A DNA stretch of 64,000 bases from positions 35,598-99,597 of the forward strand of contig NZ_JADNRM010000018.1 in the NCBI RefSeq assembly GCF_021730445.1, written 5' to 3'. A program made the position numbers and the translations under genes. Numbering within the stretch: position 1 is the first letter of the stretch; every line of letters begins with the position of its first letter. Source of the DNA: Phocaeicola faecalis (GTDB taxonomy: Bacteria; Bacteroidota; Bacteroidia; Bacteroidales; Bacteroidaceae). Below, piece by piece: positions 27,563 through 37,467 of this stretch. The notes under the pieces were generated by a model. The model searched no databases, was not told where the DNA came from, and saw only the letters and a list, made by a program, of their open reading frames with translations.

Positions 27563-28449
27563 TAAAGTTAAAGGAATACCTGAACCGCCCTACCTATGCA
27601 GTAGATAAGCCATGGACACTTGCATTAGTGAATGCCACCACCGTAGGATTGATTCTTGCTGTTTTCGAACCTTTTCATTACAGATTAAACAGTGTCATTC
27701 AATTTGGAGTATTATGTGTTTTTATCGGACTTGCATTCATTGCTTCCGTTCTAGGATTCGTTGTAACCCCTAAACTGTTCAAGCGTTTTTATGATCCTGA
27801 ACAATGGACTATAAAGAAAAACATCATACACTGCTTCTCCTTCTTATTGTTCATGGGAGTCTGCACCTTTATCTACGACCATTATTTTCTCATTAAAGCC
27901 AACTTTTGGGATGATTTGGGGACACCCGGATTCTACAAGATACTTTGCATTGATATGCTTGCGGCATTCACTATCGGTGCAATTCCACTTACTTTTGGTC
28001 TTTTCATTGTAGAAAACAATGCCTTGAAACGTAACCTGTTGGAAGCACAAAAGCTGAACAAAGCGCTTTCCGAACGACATAAAGACGAAAAAGGAAGCAA
28101 TGAAATGATTACTCTTTCAGGAGAGACAAAAGACTCCGTCACCCTGTTGCCCCAAAATATTTTCTATATGGAAGCATCTGGGAATTATGTCGATATTTAT
28201 TATAAAGAAGAAGGAAAAGAGAAACACAAACTTCTACGATCTACCATTAAACAGATGGAAGAAGCAATGCAGCCTTTCGAATACTTCGTCCGTTGCCACC
28301 GAGCCTACATTGTCAATATTAATCATATTATACACATCAGTGGAAATGCGCAAGGTTATCGTTTAAACCTAACCGAAACAACCGAAGAAATTCCTGTATC
28401 CCGTACTTACCTGAAGAATCTGAAAAAACTGAAAGATATTATAAACTAG
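27559..28449 (+). CDS. Membrane-bound LytTR-family transcription regulator
   Basis: 296 residues. Four membrane helices fill residues about 20-155 (WTLALVNATTVGLILAVF, FGVLCVFIGLAFIASVLGFV, IIHCFSFLLFMGVCTFIY, ILCIDMLAAFTIGAIPLTF). A linker helix leads to a C-terminal LytTR DNA-binding domain (about 195-296) with NIFYMEASGNYVDIYY, FVRCHRAYIVNINHI and EIPVSRTYLKNLKKL. It has no receiver domain, so signals probably come through the membrane part or the partner at 27341. The next gene, a beta-barrel protein, is the likely target. Confidence 0.9.
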   Translation: MIKLKEYLNRPTYAVDKPWTLALVNATTVGLILAVFEPFHYRLNSVIQFGVLCVFIGLAFIASVLGFVVTPKLFKRFYDPEQWTIKKNIIHCFSFLLFMGVCTFIYDHYFLIKANFWDDLGTPGFYKILCIDMLAAFTIGAIPLTFGLFIVENNALKRNLLEAQKLNKALSERHKDEKGSNEMITLSGETKDSVTLLPQNIFYMEASGNYVDIYYKEEGKEKHKLLRSTIKQMEEAMQPFEYFVRCHRAYIVNINHIIHISGNAQGYRLNLTETTEEIPVSRTYLKNLKKLKDIIN

Positions 28450-28492
28450 CCGTCAGACCTTGTCTTTTATCCCAGAAACATGGGATAGAACG

Positions 28493-28525
28493 CATCAATA
28501 AGTGTTTTATCACTAAACATTGATG
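28493..28525. promoter_or_regulatory. Inverted repeat upstream of the beta-barrel gene, possible operator
   Basis: CATCAAT at 28493 and ATTGATG at 28519 are arms, with inner AGTG/CACT pairing. The repeat ends 14 bp before the -33 box at 28539, a good place for an activator such as the LytTR protein. The assignment is inference. Confidence 0.4.
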
Positions 28526-28538
28526 TATATCCCTATTA

Positions 28539-28570
28539 TTTGCCCTATTTCTTGCCCACTCTTACTTTTG
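28539..28570 (+). promoter_or_regulatory. Promoter of the 28602 beta-barrel gene
   Basis: -33 box TTTG at 28539-28542, a 20-bp spacer and -7 box TACTTTTG at 28563-28570. A direct repeat TTGCCC (28540 and 28552, 12 bp apart) overlaps it. Confidence 0.78.
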
Positions 28571-28601
28571 CTGGAAATAAATCACGAAAATTATCAGCAA
28601 A

Positions 28602-30896
28602 ATGAAAAAGAATGTAATTAAAGGAACAAGTATTTGTGTACTATTATTCTTGGTAACAACAACCAATCTCATGGCTCAGCATATCTGTGGTACAGTAACA
28701 GATATGCAAAATCAACCGATAGGATTCGCCAATATCGTTTTATTATCAGCCCGCGATTCTTCATTCATTCAAGGAAGTATCAGCCAAGAAGACGGCAGTT
28801 TCGAAATAATTGCCCCATCTCCGAACACATATATAATAAAGGTATCTTCCATAGGATATCAAACCACATATCAAAAGGCCCAAAACAGCAAAAAAGAACA
28901 CATAGTTTTGTCCAATGATACGTTTATATTGGAAGGAGTGGTCATTACCGCCAAACGTCCCGACTATCAAATAAAGGACGGCAACCTTGTTACCCGCATT
29001 GAAAATAGCCTTTTAAGTAAATCAGGAACAGGAAATGATGTACTGAAACACATTCCGGGAATACAAGAAAAAGAAGGAAAATTCACAGTATTTGGTAAGG
29101 GCACACCAACTATCTACATCAATGGCAGAGAAATACGTGACCTTTCCGAACTTGACCGGTTAAGTTCAGCAGAAATTCGACAAGTGGAAGTCGTCACGAA
29201 TCCGGGAGCAAGATATAAAGCAGATGCAAAAGCAGTAATCCGTATTAAAACAGTAAGACAAAGCGGTGACGGAATAGGAATTGACGTCCGTTCCACTTGG
29301 GGACAGTCTGAAAACAGCAGACTGAATGAGCAGTTAAACCTGAACTACCGACATAACAGCCTTGATATTTTTGGAACTTTCCAATATATACACAATGAAT
29401 ATTTACTCACCCGCCGCGTCACCCAAGATATTTTTGTCGATACCTTATGGCAGCAGAAAAATATCATGAAAGAAGCTTCCCTATACAACAATTATAAAGG
29501 AGAGTTAGGAATGAATTACCAAATCAATAATAATCAATCTGTAGGTATCCGTTATTCACTGTCTGCTTCACCTAAAGATAAAGTGTGGTATAAAGCAGAA
29601 AGTGAGATTCTTGCCAATGGAGATTATTATGACCATTTATTGAGTAGTAGCAACAGTATAACAGTAAAAAAGCCGTCACAACAAATAAATGCATATTATT
29701 CAGCTACCTTCGGCCAACTGACTATTGACTTCAATGCCGATGCACTATGGAGTAAAGTAAGAACCACAAACGAAATAGAGGAAACCAGTCACAAACAAGC
29801 AAGCCGCATGATACAATCAACAAATAAAGTAGACAACAAACTTTATGCAGGAAAATTGCTTTTCAGCTATCCTATAGCTGAAGGTACATTCTCATTTGGT
29901 TCCGAATATACCCATACCCACCGTTATGACCTATTTGCCAACCCACAGGAAATACTTCCTACTACTGATAACCATATTAAAGAAACTCATACCGGATTCT
30001 TTGCGGAATACAACCGCTTCATAAAAATCGCATACCTGAATATTGGATTACGTTATGAACATATATCTTCGGAGCACTCCTATAGCAACTTCTTCCCTAA
30101 TATCTCGTTAGCTACACAAATAGGCAAATTTCAGACCCAACTAAGCTATACTACTAAAATCAAACGCCCTTTCTACAACCAACTATCCAGTAATATGAGA
30201 TATATGAACCGGTTTACCTATATGAGTGGTAACCCAGATTTAAAACCTGAAACAATCCATGACCTCACCTTATCCGGCAGCTACAAATGGCTACAGTTTA
30301 TGATAAGCTACCAACGCGAAAAAGATGCAATTCTCTATATTACAGAACAATACGAAAAGAATCCCGCTATTACCACCGTTACCCACCGTAACTTCAACCG
30401 TATAGATAATTTCTCTGCATTCCTGACTGCTTCCCCTGCAATCGGCAGCTGGCACCCCCAACTCACAGTAGGTATACAAAAACAATGGGCAAAAATAGAG
30501 CATAACGGAGAAACACTTCAAATGGATACCCCCTTATTCTTCTGTACACTCAACAACGGCATCCAACTGCCATATCATTGGACTCTAAGTGCAGACATAA
30601 ACTTCCAAAGTAAAGGGGATTATCAGAATATCTATATGTATCAAAATGTATTCATGATGAACGCCACACTCACCAAATCGTTTCTCAACGAGCACTTATC
30701 CATTCATTTACAAGGTATAGACCTGACTCATGGACGCAAGGACGGTAACCGAATTTATAATAAACACATGAATATGGATGTAGCCAACGTTTCTGACAGT
30801 CGTGAACTTCGTTTCACTATCCGTTACAAATTCAATACGGCAAAGAGCAAATACAAAGGGAAAGGAGCTGCAGCAGAAGAAATAAAACGATTATAA
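28602..30896 (+). CDS. Outer-membrane beta-barrel family protein (TonB-receptor relative)
   Basis: 764 residues. Signal peptide about 1-25 (ends TTNLMAQ), CarboxypepD_reg-like domain about 26-110 (ICGTVTDMQNQPIGFANIVL), a plug-like domain with LKHIPGIQEKEGKFTVFGKG and RQVEVVTNPGARYKADAKAV, then a long barrel (about 220-750). The length and order match the Bacteroidota 'outer membrane protein beta-barrel family'. No SusD partner is present. It follows the LytTR gene and has its own promoter and terminator. The ligand is unknown. Confidence 0.88.
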   Translation: MKKNVIKGTSICVLLFLVTTTNLMAQHICGTVTDMQNQPIGFANIVLLSARDSSFIQGSISQEDGSFEIIAPSPNTYIIKVSSIGYQTTYQKAQNSKKEHIVLSNDTFILEGVVITAKRPDYQIKDGNLVTRIENSLLSKSGTGNDVLKHIPGIQEKEGKFTVFGKGTPTIYINGREIRDLSELDRLSSAEIRQVEVVTNPGARYKADAKAVIRIKTVRQSGDGIGIDVRSTWGQSENSRLNEQLNLNYRHNSLDIFGTFQYIHNEYLLTRRVTQDIFVDTLWQQKNIMKEASLYNNYKGELGMNYQINNNQSVGIRYSLSASPKDKVWYKAESEILANGDYYDHLLSSSNSITVKKPSQQINAYYSATFGQLTIDFNADALWSKVRTTNEIEETSHKQASRMIQSTNKVDNKLYAGKLLFSYPIAEGTFSFGSEYTHTHRYDLFANPQEILPTTDNHIKETHTGFFAEYNRFIKIAYLNIGLRYEHISSEHSYSNFFPNISLATQIGKFQTQLSYTTKIKRPFYNQLSSNMRYMNRFTYMSGNPDLKPETIHDLTLSGSYKWLQFMISYQREKDAILYITEQYEKNPAITTVTHRNFNRIDNFSAFLTASPAIGSWHPQLTVGIQKQWAKIEHNGETLQMDTPLFFCTLNNGIQLPYHWTLSADINFQSKGDYQNIYMYQNVFMMNATLTKSFLNEHLSIHLQGIDLTHGRKDGNRIYNKHMNMDVANVSDSRELRFTIRYKFNTAKSKYKGKGAAAEEIKRL

Positions 30897-30902
30897 TATA
30901 CA

Positions 30903-30946
30903 GAATGCGCATCCTCTATATAAAAGAGATGCGCATTCACTTTTTT
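30903..30946 (+). terminator. Terminator of the 28602 beta-barrel gene
   Basis: GAATGCGCAT with CTCT pairs with AGAG and ATGCGCATTC across a short AT loop (one bulged C), followed by six T. Confidence 0.88.
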
Positions 30947-30970
30947 ATTGTTCTATCAAAAAGGCAAGTA

Positions 30971-31306
30971 TCAGTCTACTTGTCCCAAAGAATTTCCATA
31001 TTCCATTTCACCCTGCACCACGAAGAACACATCATCGGCTTCATAAGGGCCCATACCGTCATTCGCAGCTTCTTTGACTACGTAATTCACGATTTCATCC
31101 TGATCGATATTGATGTATCCTTCCGCATCCGGCTCTACATCCAGACAACCACTGGTGGTATAATAGTCAACAATCACATCGAGGATGTAATACAAATCAT
31201 CGTCCGTGAACTTGTCCTTCAAATCCTGAGGCAGATAGTTTTTGATAAATTCTATCGTTTTTGCATCATCCTCATCTTCCAATAAGAAATCGTCTTCCAT
31301 TCCCAT
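30971..31306 (-). CDS. Conserved acidic protein, unrecognised
   Basis: 111 residues (or 109 from the inner ATG at 31300). It is very rich in Asp and Glu (EDDFLLEDEDDAKTIEFI) and predicted helical, with motif FTDDDLYYILDVIVDYYTTS and GYINIDQDEIVNYVVKEAA. It has no membrane segment. It lies 37 bp downstream of trxA on the same strand, so it may be in the same transcript. Function unknown. Confidence 0.75.
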   Translation of the reverse strand: MGMEDDFLLEDEDDAKTIEFIKNYLPQDLKDKFTDDDLYYILDVIVDYYTTSGCLDVEPDAEGYINIDQDEIVNYVVKEAANDGMGPYEADDVFFVVQGEMEYGNSLGQVD

Positions 31307-31343
31307 AGTTCTAATATATTAAGGGGTGAATATTCTCTGTTGA

Positions 31344-31658
31344 TTAAAGTAAAGCTTTCAATTTTTCTTCCAATTGAGCTTTGGTAACTGCACCGACAGT
31401 CTTGTCCTGTACTTCACCATCTTTGATGAACAGAACGGTAGGGATGTTACGAACACCGAATCTGCCTGTCAACTCGTCATTGTCATCAACATTACATTTG
31501 CCGACAACGACCTGATCTTTATACTGTTCAGCCAAAGCTTCAACATCCGGAGCAATCTTTTTACAAGGTCCACACCATGTTGCCCAAAAGTCAACTACCA
31601 CCGGTTTTCCTGCTTTCAGCAATTCATCGAAATTGCTATCTTTAATTTCTAGTGCCAT
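31344..31658 (-). CDS. trxA: Thioredoxin
   Basis: 104 residues, the usual size. The active site is VVDFWATWCGPCKKIAPDVE, with WCGPC near residue 28. The cis-Pro loop is GVRNIPTVLFIKDGE near 70. There is no signal peptide, so it is the cytoplasmic protein reducer. A -7 element (TATATTTG on the minus strand, 31703-31710) sits between it and dnaE, giving it a promoter of its own. Confidence 0.95.
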   Translation of the reverse strand: MALEIKDSNFDELLKAGKPVVVDFWATWCGPCKKIAPDVEALAEQYKDQVVVGKCNVDDNDELTGRFGVRNIPTVLFIKDGEVQDKTVGAVTKAQLEEKLKALL

Positions 31659-31710
31659 AATTGTAATACTCTTACTTTATATTATATGAATTGTTATCTG
31701 CGCAAATATA

Positions 31711-34700
31711 CTAATTTATTTTATAGGAGAGCATCGGTTGGCTCTTTAAATATGCCATTATATCTTTTTGAACCGTAATCTTTATCATGCGAGACATCAA
31801 ATTGACATACATCTGACCATCTTCATCCTGTACATGGAAATAAAGTTCCGCATTGCCGGGGTTTGCCTTCACCAAAGCCGCAAACTCTTCAATCATCTCT
31901 TCATCAATGGCAGACAAAGGGGCAGTCACCGTCAACTTTTCAATAATCTTTTCTTTCACCTCAGGCAAAAGTTCAATTGAGTTTATCTTTATTTCCCATT
32001 CCTCCTGCCGCCACTGCTTCGGCTGGCATTTTCCTCTCAGGAACAAGAACATACCGTTCATGAAAAAGTTTTTCTTTTCCACCCATTCATTACCGAAGAA
32101 AGCAAATTCGGCAGAACCGCTATAATCTTCCATCTTCGCAATGCCATACGGTTTACCGGTCTTGGTGTAACCCTCGCGGACTCCGGTTACAATACCTCCC
32201 ATTGTCACATCTTTGTTTTGAAGCGGAGTCAGATCGGTCAATTCAATCATGTGGGTATTGCATACATTCTCCAAAATAACAGCATACTCATCCAATGGAT
32301 GGGCCGAAAGATAAATCCCTACCAAATCACGCTCTTTGTTGAGACGTTCCAAATCTCCCCATGTCGGTGCCGGAACTATTTCAGGAGTCGCTACTTCTAT
32401 CTGGTTCTCACCGCCAAACAAAGAGTTGGATGCGGCAGCCTTATCCATTTGATATTTATTTCCATAACGTACCAATACTTCTGTAAAGGTTTCGTCTTTG
32501 GCATTCTTCACAAAGAAATCTTCACGCTTGATGCCGGGGAAACTGTCAAACGCACCTGCCAAAGCCAGATTTTCAATATTCTTACGGTTACAAGCCGAGA
32601 GGTTTACACGCTGAACGAAATCAAAGATATCTTTATATTCTCCGTTTCTCTCCCGTTCTTCCAGAATGGAGTGAACTGCACTTTCTCCTACACCTTTGAT
32701 AGCTCCTAAACCAAAACGAATATCCCCCTTGCGGTTTACTGAGAACTTCAGATAACTTTCGTTCACATCTGGACCTTTGGTCATGATTCCGGTCGCTTTA
32801 CTTTCGTCCATCAGCTTCGTGATTTCAGTAATGTTCGAAATATTCCGGCTCATGGTAGCCGCCATATATTCTGCCGGATAGTTCGCTTTCAGATAAGCAG
32901 TCTGATAGGCTACCCACGAGTAACAGGTGGCGTGCGATTTATTGAATGCATATGATGCAAACTTTTCCCAGTCTGCCCAAATCTTCTCAAGCACTTTCGG
33001 GTCATGCCCATTCTTCTGACCACCCGAAATAAACTTCGGTTTCATGTGGTCCAGTTTATCCCGCAGTTTCTTACCCATCGCTTTACGCAGAGCATCAGAC
33101 TCACCGCGAGTAAAATCAGCCAGCAAACGTGACAGCAGCATGACCTGTTCCTGATACACTGTAATACCATAGGTATCCTTTAAGTATTTCTCCATGATAG
33201 GAATATCATACTCAATAGGCTTACGCCCGTGTTTACGGTCGATAAAGTCAGGAATATAATCCATAGGCCCCGGACGATAAAGAGCATTCATGGCAATCAG
33301 GTCTTCAAAAGTACTCGGCTCGAGTTCACGCAAGTATTTCTGCATACCGGCAGACTCGAACTGGAAAGTACCGATTGTCCGTCCTTCGCTATACAGTTCA
33401 TAGGTAGCAGGATCACAGATATCCACTTCATCAATGTCGAGCGTTATACCCTTACTATGCTTGATATTTTCTACCGCCTCCTTAATGATAGACAGAGTCT
33501 TCAACCCAAGGAAGTCCATCTTAATCAAGCCGGTATCTTCAATGACCGAGCCTTCATACTGGGTAACCAGCATTTTCTCTCCGGTTTCCTTATCGTCCGC
33601 CGTACTTACCGGAACCCAATCTGTTATATCATCCCTACATATAATAGTACCGCACGCGTGCACTCCCGTGTTGCGGACATTCCCTTCCAACATCTTGGCA
33701 TATTTAATCGTATCGCGCAAAATCGGGTCGGGTGACACTTCTGCCGCCTGCAACTCGGGAACGTATGCAATGGCATTGGGCAGATTCATTTTCTTATCAG
33801 GTATTTTATCGGGAACCAGCTTACACAAACGGTCGGACTCCGACAACGGCAACTTCTGTACACGGGCAACATCCTTGATGGCCAACTTCGTTGCCATTGT
33901 ACCGTAAGTAATGATATGAGCCACTTTTTCCTGACCATACTTTTCCGTTACCCAGTTCAACACGCGTCCACGCCCGTCATCATCAAAATCCACATCAATA
34001 TCAGGCAAAGAGATACGGTCGGGATTCAAAAAACGCTCGAACAGCAAATCATAAGCAATAGGGTCAATCTTAGTGATGCCCAAGCAATAAGCCACAGCCG
34101 AGCCGGCTGCAGAACCACGCCCCGGCCCCACAGATACATCCAGTTCCTCACGGGCTGCACGAATAAAGTCCTGCACAATCAGGAAGTATCCCGGGAAACC
34201 CATGGTTTTCATAATATGAAGCTCAAACTTGATTCGCTCCTGCACCTCCTCGCTCAGTACTTCTCCATAGCGTTTGTGAGCTCCTTCCAATGCGAGTTTT
34301 TTCAAATAATCCGCTTCCAGTTTGATACGGTAAAGCTTATCATAGCCGCCCAGTTTTTCTATTTTGGACTTAGCGGCATCCTCACTCATCACCACATTAC
34401 CATTTTCATCCTGCGTAAATTCATCGAACAAATCCTTTTCCGTGTACTTTTTCCGATACTCTTCCTCTGTTCCAAAATCCTCCGGAATGGCAAAAGTAGG
34501 CATAATCGGGGCATGGTCGATACTGTAAAACTCCACCTGATTACAAATATCTACCGTATTCGACAGTGCTTCGGGTACATCGGCAAATATTTCATTCATT
34601 TCCGCACGCGTCTTCATCCATTCCTGCTTAGAATAAAGCATACGGTTAGGGTCATCCAAGTCCTTTCCCGTGCTCAAGCAAATCAAACGGTCGTGTGCTT

Positions 34701-35508
34701 CGGCATTCTCCTCATCTACAAAGTGAACGTCATTGGTGCACACCAGCTTCACATTATATTTCTTAGAATACTCTATTAATTTCTCGTTGGCAATCTGTTG
34801 CAACTTATACGCTTCGTGATTGGCACGGGGCACGGTGGCCTTATGACGTTGTAACTCCAAATAAAAGTCATCGCCAAAAACGCGTTTATACCATTGGATA
34901 GCCTCTTCAGCCTCTTCATACTTTCCGGCAATGATATTCTTAGGCACTTCACCGGCAATACAAGCCGTGCAGACAATCAGTCCTTCGTGATATTTCTCCA
35001 ATTCCACACGATCGGTACGCGGACGCATATAAAATCCTTCCGTCCATGCTTTAGATACCAACTTAATAAGATTATGATACCCTTTTTCATTCTTGGCAAG
35101 CACCACCAAGTGATAACCGCTTTGATCCGGTTTTCCCTCCTTATTAAATAGACGACGGCGTGCCACATACATTTCACAACCGAAGATAGGCTTGAACAAT
35201 TTCTTCTTCGCCGCTTCCAATTGCTCCCTGCATACTGCCAACTCAGCCTCGGGATTATCACATTCCACCGTACCTTTTTCCAGTCCGGCTATCTTCTTTT
35301 TCAAATCCTTTATCTCGCCGTTGGTTCCTCCATTCTTCTTATTTACATAGTTAAAGAATTCCTTTATACCGAACATATCACCATGATCGGTCACCGCTAT
35401 TCCTTTCATACCGTCAGCAATCGCCTTATCGACCAAACGCGAAATAGACGCTTGCCCGTCAAGAATAGAATACTGGGTATGGACGTGTAAATGGACAAAA
35501 TCCTGCAT
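31711..35508 (-). CDS. dnaE: DNA polymerase III alpha subunit
   Basis: 1265 residues. The N-terminal PHP domain has HLHVHTQYSILDG and TDHGDMFGIKEFF. The polymerase core has the Gly/Ser loop VGPGRGSAAGSAVAYCLGI and catalytic Asp residues in LPDIDVDFDDDGR, then FQFESAGMQKYLRELEPSTF. A helix-hairpin-helix region (GLGAIKGVGESAVHSILEE) and an OB-fold near 1070-1150 (MGGIVTGVREGYTKTGKPYG) follow. It is the replicative polymerase. There is 190 bp to the divergent psd gene. Confidence 0.97.
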   Translation of the reverse strand: MQDFVHLHVHTQYSILDGQASISRLVDKAIADGMKGIAVTDHGDMFGIKEFFNYVNKKNGGTNGEIKDLKKKIAGLEKGTVECDNPEAELAVCREQLEAAKKKLFKPIFGCEMYVARRRLFNKEGKPDQSGYHLVVLAKNEKGYHNLIKLVSKAWTEGFYMRPRTDRVELEKYHEGLIVCTACIAGEVPKNIIAGKYEEAEEAIQWYKRVFGDDFYLELQRHKATVPRANHEAYKLQQIANEKLIEYSKKYNVKLVCTNDVHFVDEENAEAHDRLICLSTGKDLDDPNRMLYSKQEWMKTRAEMNEIFADVPEALSNTVDICNQVEFYSIDHAPIMPTFAIPEDFGTEEEYRKKYTEKDLFDEFTQDENGNVVMSEDAAKSKIEKLGGYDKLYRIKLEADYLKKLALEGAHKRYGEVLSEEVQERIKFELHIMKTMGFPGYFLIVQDFIRAAREELDVSVGPGRGSAAGSAVAYCLGITKIDPIAYDLLFERFLNPDRISLPDIDVDFDDDGRGRVLNWVTEKYGQEKVAHIITYGTMATKLAIKDVARVQKLPLSESDRLCKLVPDKIPDKKMNLPNAIAYVPELQAAEVSPDPILRDTIKYAKMLEGNVRNTGVHACGTIICRDDITDWVPVSTADDKETGEKMLVTQYEGSVIEDTGLIKMDFLGLKTLSIIKEAVENIKHSKGITLDIDEVDICDPATYELYSEGRTIGTFQFESAGMQKYLRELEPSTFEDLIAMNALYRPGPMDYIPDFIDRKHGRKPIEYDIPIMEKYLKDTYGITVYQEQVMLLSRLLADFTRGESDALRKAMGKKLRDKLDHMKPKFISGGQKNGHDPKVLEKIWADWEKFASYAFNKSHATCYSWVAYQTAYLKANYPAEYMAATMSRNISNITEITKLMDESKATGIMTKGPDVNESYLKFSVNRKGDIRFGLGAIKGVGESAVHSILEERERNGEYKDIFDFVQRVNLSACNRKNIENLALAGAFDSFPGIKREDFFVKNAKDETFTEVLVRYGNKYQMDKAAASNSLFGGENQIEVATPEIVPAPTWGDLERLNKERDLVGIYLSAHPLDEYAVILENVCNTHMIELTDLTPLQNKDVTMGGIVTGVREGYTKTGKPYGIAKMEDYSGSAEFAFFGNEWVEKKNFFMNGMFLFLRGKCQPKQWRQEEWEIKINSIELLPEVKEKIIEKLTVTAPLSAIDEEMIEEFAALVKANPGNAELYFHVQDEDGQMYVNLMSRMIKITVQKDIMAYLKSQPMLSYKIN

Positions 35509-35643
35509 AATTTCTCCTCTCCTAAAAATTCGGTTAAAGATACTCCGCTTTCACAAAACCTGCAAAAAGATAAAGAAGAAGTTATCAACATTCGCTTTTT
35601 TTATCTTAAAAGTGACAGAAATAGGCATTTCTAACAACTTTTA

Positions 35644-35675
35644 TTTGCAGGGTTTTCAAAATAAGTATATTTTTG
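35644..35675 (+). promoter_or_regulatory. Promoter of psd-pssA
   Basis: -33 box TTTG at 35644-35647, a 20-bp spacer and -7 box TATTTTTG at 35668-35675. It decides the psd start, because the frame's first ATG at 35673 lies inside the -7 box. Confidence 0.85.
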
Positions 35676-35699
35676 CACGATAATTGGTCTTCTTATATC

Positions 35700-36386
35700 A
35701 TGAACCGACTGAAGAAATTAAAGAAAATAAGACTACATAGAGAAGGAACGGAGATTTTAATTGCAAGTGCTTTATTACTGGCGGGCATTAATGCGTTAGT
35801 GTTTTGGGCATTTGACTGCAAAATCCTGTTCTACCTATTGGCTACAGCAAGTATCATCGTCTACTTGTTAATGGTTAACTTTTTCCGTTGTCCTATCCGT
35901 TTATTCGAACACGATACCGAGAAAATAGTTGTTGCACCTGCCGACGGCAGAATAGTAGTAATCGAGGAAGTAGACGAACATGAATATTTTCACGACCGCC
36001 GTTTAATGATTTCCATCTTTATGAGTATTGTGAATGTTCACGCCAACTGGTATCCGGTGGACGGAGTAGTAAAACATGTAGATCATCACAATGGCAAGTT
36101 CATGAAAGCATGGCTTCCGAAAGCCAGCACGGAAAATGAACGCTCCACGGTGGTTATCGAGACTCCCGAAGGACATACCGTTATGGCACGCCAGATTGCC
36201 GGAGCCGTCGCACGCCGTATTGTCACTTACGCAGAAGTAGGAGAAGACTGCTACATTGACGAGCACATGGGATTTATAAAATTCGGTTCACGTGTAGATG
36301 TTTACCTGCCGCTGGGCACTGAAGTATGTGTCAAAATGGGACAAGCAACCGTCGGAAACGAAACCGTCATTGCTAAACTAAAATAA
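35700..36386 (+). CDS. psd: Phosphatidylserine decarboxylase, short form
   Basis: 228 residues from ATG 35700. Two N-terminal helices ([38 protein letters not shown]) anchor it. The core has [34 protein letters not shown] and the C-terminal self-cleavage site [14 protein letters not shown], where the Ser becomes the pyruvoyl group. It makes phosphatidylethanolamine from phosphatidylserine in the inner membrane. pssA, the preceding step, starts 10 bp downstream. Confidence 0.94.
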   Translation: MNRLKKLKKIRLHREGTEILIASALLLAGINALVFWAFDCKILFYLLATASIIVYLLMVNFFRCPIRLFEHDTEKIVVAPADGRIVVIEEVDEHEYFHDRRLMISIFMSIVNVHANWYPVDGVVKHVDHHNGKFMKAWLPKASTENERSTVVIETPEGHTVMARQIAGAVARRIVTYAEVGEDCYIDEHMGFIKFGSRVDVYLPLGTEVCVKMGQATVGNETVIAKLK

Positions 36387-36396
36387 AAAAGACCTA

Positions 36397-37104
36397 ATGG
36401 CAAACTGTATTACACGCCACATACCCAACACTGTAACTTGTTGCAACTTATTTTCCGGCTGTATTGCCAGCGTAATGGCATTTAAAGGAAACTACGAACT
36501 GGCGATTACCTTTATTATAATAGGAGCTGTATTTGATTTTTTCGACGGCATGCTGGCACGCCTGCTCAAAGTTTCGGGACCGCTTGGCAAAGAACTTGAT
36601 TCGCTGGCAGACGATATTACATTCGGTTTTGCGCCTGCCGCCATTGTTTTCTCCCTGTTTAAAGAAGTACATTATCCCGATTTCCTGTCACCCATAGCAG
36701 GATATATGCCTTACACTGCGTTTCTCATAGCTGTTTTCTCAGCCTTGAGGCTGGGAAAGTTCAATATCGACCCGCGTCAGAGCAGTTCGTTCATAGGTAT
36801 GCCGACCCCGGCCAATGCATTGTTCTGGGGCTCCTTGGTAGTGGGTGGCCACTCCTTTTTGATATCCGATTCTTTCAATGCGATATACTTATTCATTTTA
36901 GTCCTAATCATGTCTTTACTGCTGATTGCTGAAATTCCGATGTTCTCATTAAAGTTCAAGAATTTGACATGGAGTCAGAACAAAGTGAGCTATATATTCC
37001 TGATAGTATGCATTCCTTTACTGATTATTTTCAAAATCAGCGGCTTTGCAGCCGTCATTATCTGGTATATCATTCTATCTCTTTTAACTAAAAAAAGAGC
37101 GTAA
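36397..37104 (+). CDS. pssA: CDP-diacylglycerol-serine O-phosphatidyltransferase
   Basis: 235 residues with about seven membrane helices. The CDP-alcohol phosphotransferase signature (D-G-x2-A-R-x8-G-x3-D-x3-D) is visible as DGMLAR near 50, PLGKELDSLADD near 64. It makes phosphatidylserine, which Psd then decarboxylates. The two are an operon. Confidence 0.94.
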   Translation: MANCITRHIPNTVTCCNLFSGCIASVMAFKGNYELAITFIIIGAVFDFFDGMLARLLKVSGPLGKELDSLADDITFGFAPAAIVFSLFKEVHYPDFLSPIAGYMPYTAFLIAVFSALRLGKFNIDPRQSSSFIGMPTPANALFWGSLVVGGHSFLISDSFNAIYLFILVLIMSLLLIAEIPMFSLKFKNLTWSQNKVSYIFLIVCIPLLIIFKISGFAAVIIWYIILSLLTKKRA

Positions 37105-37156
37105 ACAATATGCGTGGCACACTTGTTGTACGTGATATACTAAAAAAGAAATTACT

Positions 37157-37447
37157 ATGTTTGGATTTTTAAGTTTTCTACTTATTCTTTTCTTGCTGAT
37201 TATCTTTATCGGCTTTTCTATTCTAGGCAATATTATGCGCGTATTGTTTGGTGGCGGAAGCAAACGCGGCAATTATCAAAGCCATACATATACTAATCAC
37301 GAAAGTTTCAACAGACAACGACAAGACAGCAATGACAGCTATACCGAAACCGACCCGGCTTCGGACACACACCGAAAGTCAAAAGGCAATAAAAAGAAGA
37401 TATTTGGTGATGACGAAGGAGAGTACGTCGATTTTGAGGAACAATAA
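37157..37447 (+). CDS. DUF4834 family small membrane protein
   Basis: 96 residues. One N-terminal helix (FLSFLLILFLLIIFIGFSIL), a Gly-rich turn VLFGGGSKRG, then a low-complexity polar linker, and the conserved tail KKIFGDDEGEYVDFEE. The family is widespread in Bacteroidota and its function is unknown. It lies 52 bp after pssA on the same strand. Confidence 0.85.
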   Translation: MFGFLSFLLILFLLIIFIGFSILGNIMRVLFGGGSKRGNYQSHTYTNHESFNRQRQDSNDSYTETDPASDTHRKSKGNKKKIFGDDEGEYVDFEEQ

Positions 37448-37467
37448 GCAACCCTCTCCTATTCCGG

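Noticed and set aside
31711..35508. Many plus-strand ORFs of 60-290 codons opposite dnaE
   Set aside because: They are shadows of dnaE: composition is unnatural and none has a promoter or family motif.
35673..35699. Upstream start for psd
   Set aside because: The ATG lies inside the -7 box of a canonical promoter, so it cannot be in the transcript.
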